This document shows, piece by piece, positions 61,746 to 64,000 of a stretch of 64,000 nucleotides of DNA. Source of the DNA: Novosphingobium fuchskuhlense. GTDB lineage: Bacteria > Pseudomonadota > Alphaproteobacteria > Sphingomonadales > Sphingomonadaceae. Each line of letters begins with the position of its first letter. Positions within the stretch are counted from its first letter, which is position 1. Where the stretch lies: positions 451,934 to 515,933 of the forward strand of contig NZ_KQ954244.1 in NCBI RefSeq assembly GCF_001519075.1. Direction: 5' to 3'. Below the pieces are notes generated by a model that saw only the letters and a list, made by a program, of their open reading frames with translations, ran no database searches and was not told the origin of the DNA. The translations under genes and the position numbers were made by a program.

Positions 61746-61784
61746 GGGGCGGGGAAGTTTCGGCTTCCCCGCCCCTTTTCTTTT
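61746..61784 (+). terminator. Intrinsic terminator after TonB receptor
   Basis: GGGGCGGGGAAG and CTTCCCCGCCCC arms with a TTTCGG loop, then TTTTCTTTT. It separates the receptor from the ggt gene. Confidence 0.92.
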
Positions 61785-61826
61785 GGGTCCGGCGGGGGCA
61801 CAGGAAGGGCCGAGAGGATGACAAAC

Positions 61827-63560
61827 ATGACCCTGCGCAAGTCCGCCATCGCCGCCCTTTCCGCCTTCGCGCTGACCGCCACCAGCCTGCCCGTCCCGCT
61901 CATGGCCGCATCGCAGGTCCCGGCCGGCGCCGAGCACGGCATGGTCGTCTCCGCGCACCGGCTGGCGAGCGACGCCGGGGTCGAAGTGCTCAAGGAGGGC
62001 GGCAACGCGGTCGACGCCGCAATCGCGGTCGCCTACGCGCTGGCGGTGACCTTCCCGGAGGCGGGCAATATCGGCGGCGGCGGGTTCATGACGGTGCGGC
62101 TGGCCGATGGGCGCACCAGCTTCATCGACTTTCGCGAAACCGCGCCCGCTGCGGCGACGCCAACGATGTATCAGGACAAGGCCGGCAAGGTGATCCCGCT
62201 GCTCTCGACGCGCGGGCACAAGGCCGTTGCCGTGCCGGGCACGGTCGCAGGGCTTGAACTGGCGCGCGCGAAGTTCGCCACCCTGCCCCGCGCGCGCCTC
62301 ATGGCCCCGGCGATCAGTCTGGCCCGCGACGGCTTCGTGATGGACCAGGGCGATGCCACATTCCTCGCCGAGGGCGCGGAGGACTTTGCGAGAGATCCCG
62401 CGAGCGCGGCGATTTTCCTCGATTCGGGCAAGCCGTTCGAGAAGGGCCACCGCTTCGTGCAGGCCGATCTCGGCCGCATGCTCCAGCTGATCGCCGACAA
62501 GGGGGCGGACGCCTTCTACAAGGGTGAGATCGCCGAGAAGATCGCGGCCTCAAGCAAGGCCCATGGCGGCATCCTGACCAAGGCCGATTTCGCCGCCTAC
62601 CGCGCCATCGAGCGAGCGCCCCTCGAATGCGATTACCGCGGCTATCACGTGATTTCCGCCCCGCCGCCAAGCTCGGGCGGAGTTGTGGTGTGCGAGACGC
62701 TCGGCATCCTCTCGGCCTATCCGATGGGCGAGCTCGGCTGGCATTCGGCGCAGAACATCCACTACCTGACCGAGGCGCTGCGCCGTGCCTTCCATGATCG
62801 CAACGTCAACCTCGGCGATCCCGGCTTCGTGAAGGCAGACGTCGCCAAGCTGATCTCGCCAGACTACGCCGCCAGCCTGCGGACGGGCATCAGCGCCGAC
62901 AAGGCCACCCCCTCGGTCTCGCTCGGCGTGCCGGGGCAGAGCCACGAAGGCGCGAGCACCACGCATTTCTCCATCGTCGATGCGCAGGGGAACGCCGTCA
63001 GCCTCACCTACACGCTCAACGACTGGTTCGGCGCGCGGGTGACGGCAGACGGCACCGGCATCCTGCTCAACGACGAGATGGACGATTTCTCTTCCAAGCC
63101 TGGCGCGCCCAACATGTACGGCCTTGTCGAGGGCACCAACAACGCCATCGCGCCGGGCAAGCGGCCGCTATCGTCGATGACGCCGACAATCGTCACCAGG
63201 GACGGCAAGCTCTTCATGGTTGTCGGAACGCCCGGCGGGAGCCATATCCCGACCGGCGTGCTGCAAGTGATGCTCAACGTGATCGATCACGGCATGACCG
63301 TGACCGAAGCGACCGACGCCGCGCGCATCCACGCCCAGTGGCTGCCCGATGTGATCTTCATGGAGCCCAATGCGCTGAGCGCGGAAACGCGCGCCGCGCT
63401 GGAAGCCAAGGGCCACAAGCTGGAGCGGATGGACTACTGGAACCAGGTCGCCGCGATCCTCGTCGGCGGCCCTGCGCTGGGCAAGCCGCCGGTGGGCAAG
63501 GACAGGCTCTATGGCGCGATCGATCCGCGCCTGCCGGTGGGCAGCGTCGCCGGATACTGA
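61827..63560 (+). CDS. ggt: Gamma-glutamyltransferase
   Basis: 577 residues from the ATG at 61827 (GAGAGG nine bases upstream; another ATG at 61818). A signal peptide (ending LMAAS) predicts periplasmic export. It cleaves gamma-glutamyl bonds, such as in glutathione, after self-processing. EGGNAVDAAIAVAYAL and GNIGGGGFM open the large subunit. EGASTTHFSIVDAQGNAVSL contains the Thr that becomes the new N-terminus and nucleophile, and 'GKRPLSSMTPTIV' follows. All key residues are intact. Confidence 0.96.
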   Translation: MTLRKSAIAALSAFALTATSLPVPLMAASQVPAGAEHGMVVSAHRLASDAGVEVLKEGGNAVDAAIAVAYALAVTFPEAGNIGGGGFMTVRLADGRTSFIDFRETAPAAATPTMYQDKAGKVIPLLSTRGHKAVAVPGTVAGLELARAKFATLPRARLMAPAISLARDGFVMDQGDATFLAEGAEDFARDPASAAIFLDSGKPFEKGHRFVQADLGRMLQLIADKGADAFYKGEIAEKIAASSKAHGGILTKADFAAYRAIERAPLECDYRGYHVISAPPPSSGGVVVCETLGILSAYPMGELGWHSAQNIHYLTEALRRAFHDRNVNLGDPGFVKADVAKLISPDYAASLRTGISADKATPSVSLGVPGQSHEGASTTHFSIVDAQGNAVSLTYTLNDWFGARVTADGTGILLNDEMDDFSSKPGAPNMYGLVEGTNNAIAPGKRPLSSMTPTIVTRDGKLFMVVGTPGGSHIPTGVLQVMLNVIDHGMTVTEATDAARIHAQWLPDVIFMEPNALSAETRAALEAKGHKLERMDYWNQVAAILVGGPALGKPPVGKDRLYGAIDPRLPVGSVAGY

Positions 63561-63561
63561 C

Positions 63562-64000
63562 GTGAGCGCGTTCACTCACGCGCGCGCGACCGAGGCCGAT
63601 CTGCCTGCCCTGCGCGCGCTGATGACGCGCGCCATCGAGGAATTGCAGCACGGCTTCCTGAGCCGGGAGCAGGTTGCCGCCAGCCACCAGATCATGGGGC
63701 TCGATACCCAGCTGGTGAAGGACCGCACCTACTTCATGATCCTGAATGAGGGCGCGCCCGTCGGCTGCGGCGGGTGGAGCTTTCGGGCGACACTGTTTGG
63801 CGGGGATGACAGCATCGTCGCGCGCGAGCCCTTGCCGCTCGATCCCGCGAAGGATGCGGCGAAGATCCGCGCGATGTACGTCGATCCCGCGCACGCCCGG
63901 CGCGGCATCGGCAAGGCCATCATGGCGCTGTGCGAGGACGCCGCGCGCGCGGCCGGATTCGCCCGGGTGGAACTGATGGCGACCCTTGCCGGCCTGCCGC
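63562..64000 (+). CDS. GNAT acetyltransferase, cut by window end
   Basis: 146 codons visible from a GTG start two bases after the ggt stop. The N-terminus ARATEADLPALRALM and the acetyl-CoA loop AMYVDPAHARRGIGKAIM are diagnostic of the GNAT fold. The 3' end lies outside. Probably coupled to ggt. Substrate unknown. Confidence 0.9.
   Translation, partial: MSAFTHARATEADLPALRALMTRAIEELQHGFLSREQVAASHQIMGLDTQLVKDRTYFMILNEGAPVGCGGWSFRATLFGGDDSIVAREPLPLDPAKDAAKIRAMYVDPAHARRGIGKAIMALCEDAARAAGFARVELMATLAGLP

Noticed and set aside
59030..62005. 991-codon frame antisense to the TonB receptor
   Set aside because: Very long but without any domain; results from the third-position GC bias of the receptor gene.

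Overview
The window looks like a chromosome of an alphaproteobacterium of the Sphingomonadaceae (Novosphingobium-like). I infer this from the high-GC core genes, the ThiS-ThiG fusion, an S9 protein with a long N-terminal extension, a MaeB-type malic enzyme with a phosphotransacetylase tail, and a large TonB-dependent receptor. It has two unlike halves. Positions 1 to about 32.4 kb are an accessory island with lower GC and many genes of unknown function. From about 32.5 kb to the end is ordinary core chromosome.

Island, left part (1-7.3 kb): a DUF6641-like protein, an unknown protein, an unknown 575-residue protein followed by a tRNA-guanine-transglycosylase-like (DpdA-like) enzyme with a strong terminator, and two secreted or membrane-anchored proteins. 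Defence block 1 (7.3-16.8 kb): a DUF4258-type small protein, a degenerate methylase-specificity (M-S) fusion, a complete type I restriction-modification system (hsdR, hsdM, hsdS) and an OLD-like ATPase. Defence block 2 (17.3-27.3 kb): a CapW/BrxR-like HTH-WYL regulator faces a five-gene operon. The operon encodes a YbjN-like protein, a 1325-residue DUF4062-STAND NTPase-TPR protein, a SLOG protein with four membrane segments, a Clp_N-like/M41 protease lacking an AAA+ motor, and an OGG-fold protein. Block 2 is bracketed by two directly repeated small tyrosine recombinase genes, the left one N-terminally truncated. Island, right part (28-32.4 kb): a probable HUH replication protein, small plasmid-type genes including DUF3768, and a full-length phage-type integrase next to the rpsI terminator. 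A palindrome, TTGAG-N3-CTCAA, recurs through the island and was not seen in the core half.

Core half: rplM-rpsI; heme A synthase; a MerC-like protein behind a Zur-like palindrome; thiSG; an MFS transporter; maeB; mutS; a CNT nucleoside transporter; a queuosine-precursor transporter; argB; yggT; folD; a MarC protein; a Lon-N protein with a CnoX-like thioredoxin; tRNA-Gly(GCC); an NTF2-like protein; a PNPOx-like protein; a large DUF4347-RTX protein with a nearby fragment resembling a type I secretion adaptor; a TonB-dependent receptor; gamma-glutamyltransferase; and a GNAT protein cut by the window end.

The strongest candidate for an undescribed system is the WYL-regulated operon at 17.3-27.3 kb: a sensor NTPase, a nucleotide-sensing membrane effector and a motorless protease. 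The antiviral role is inferred from domains and context and has not been shown.
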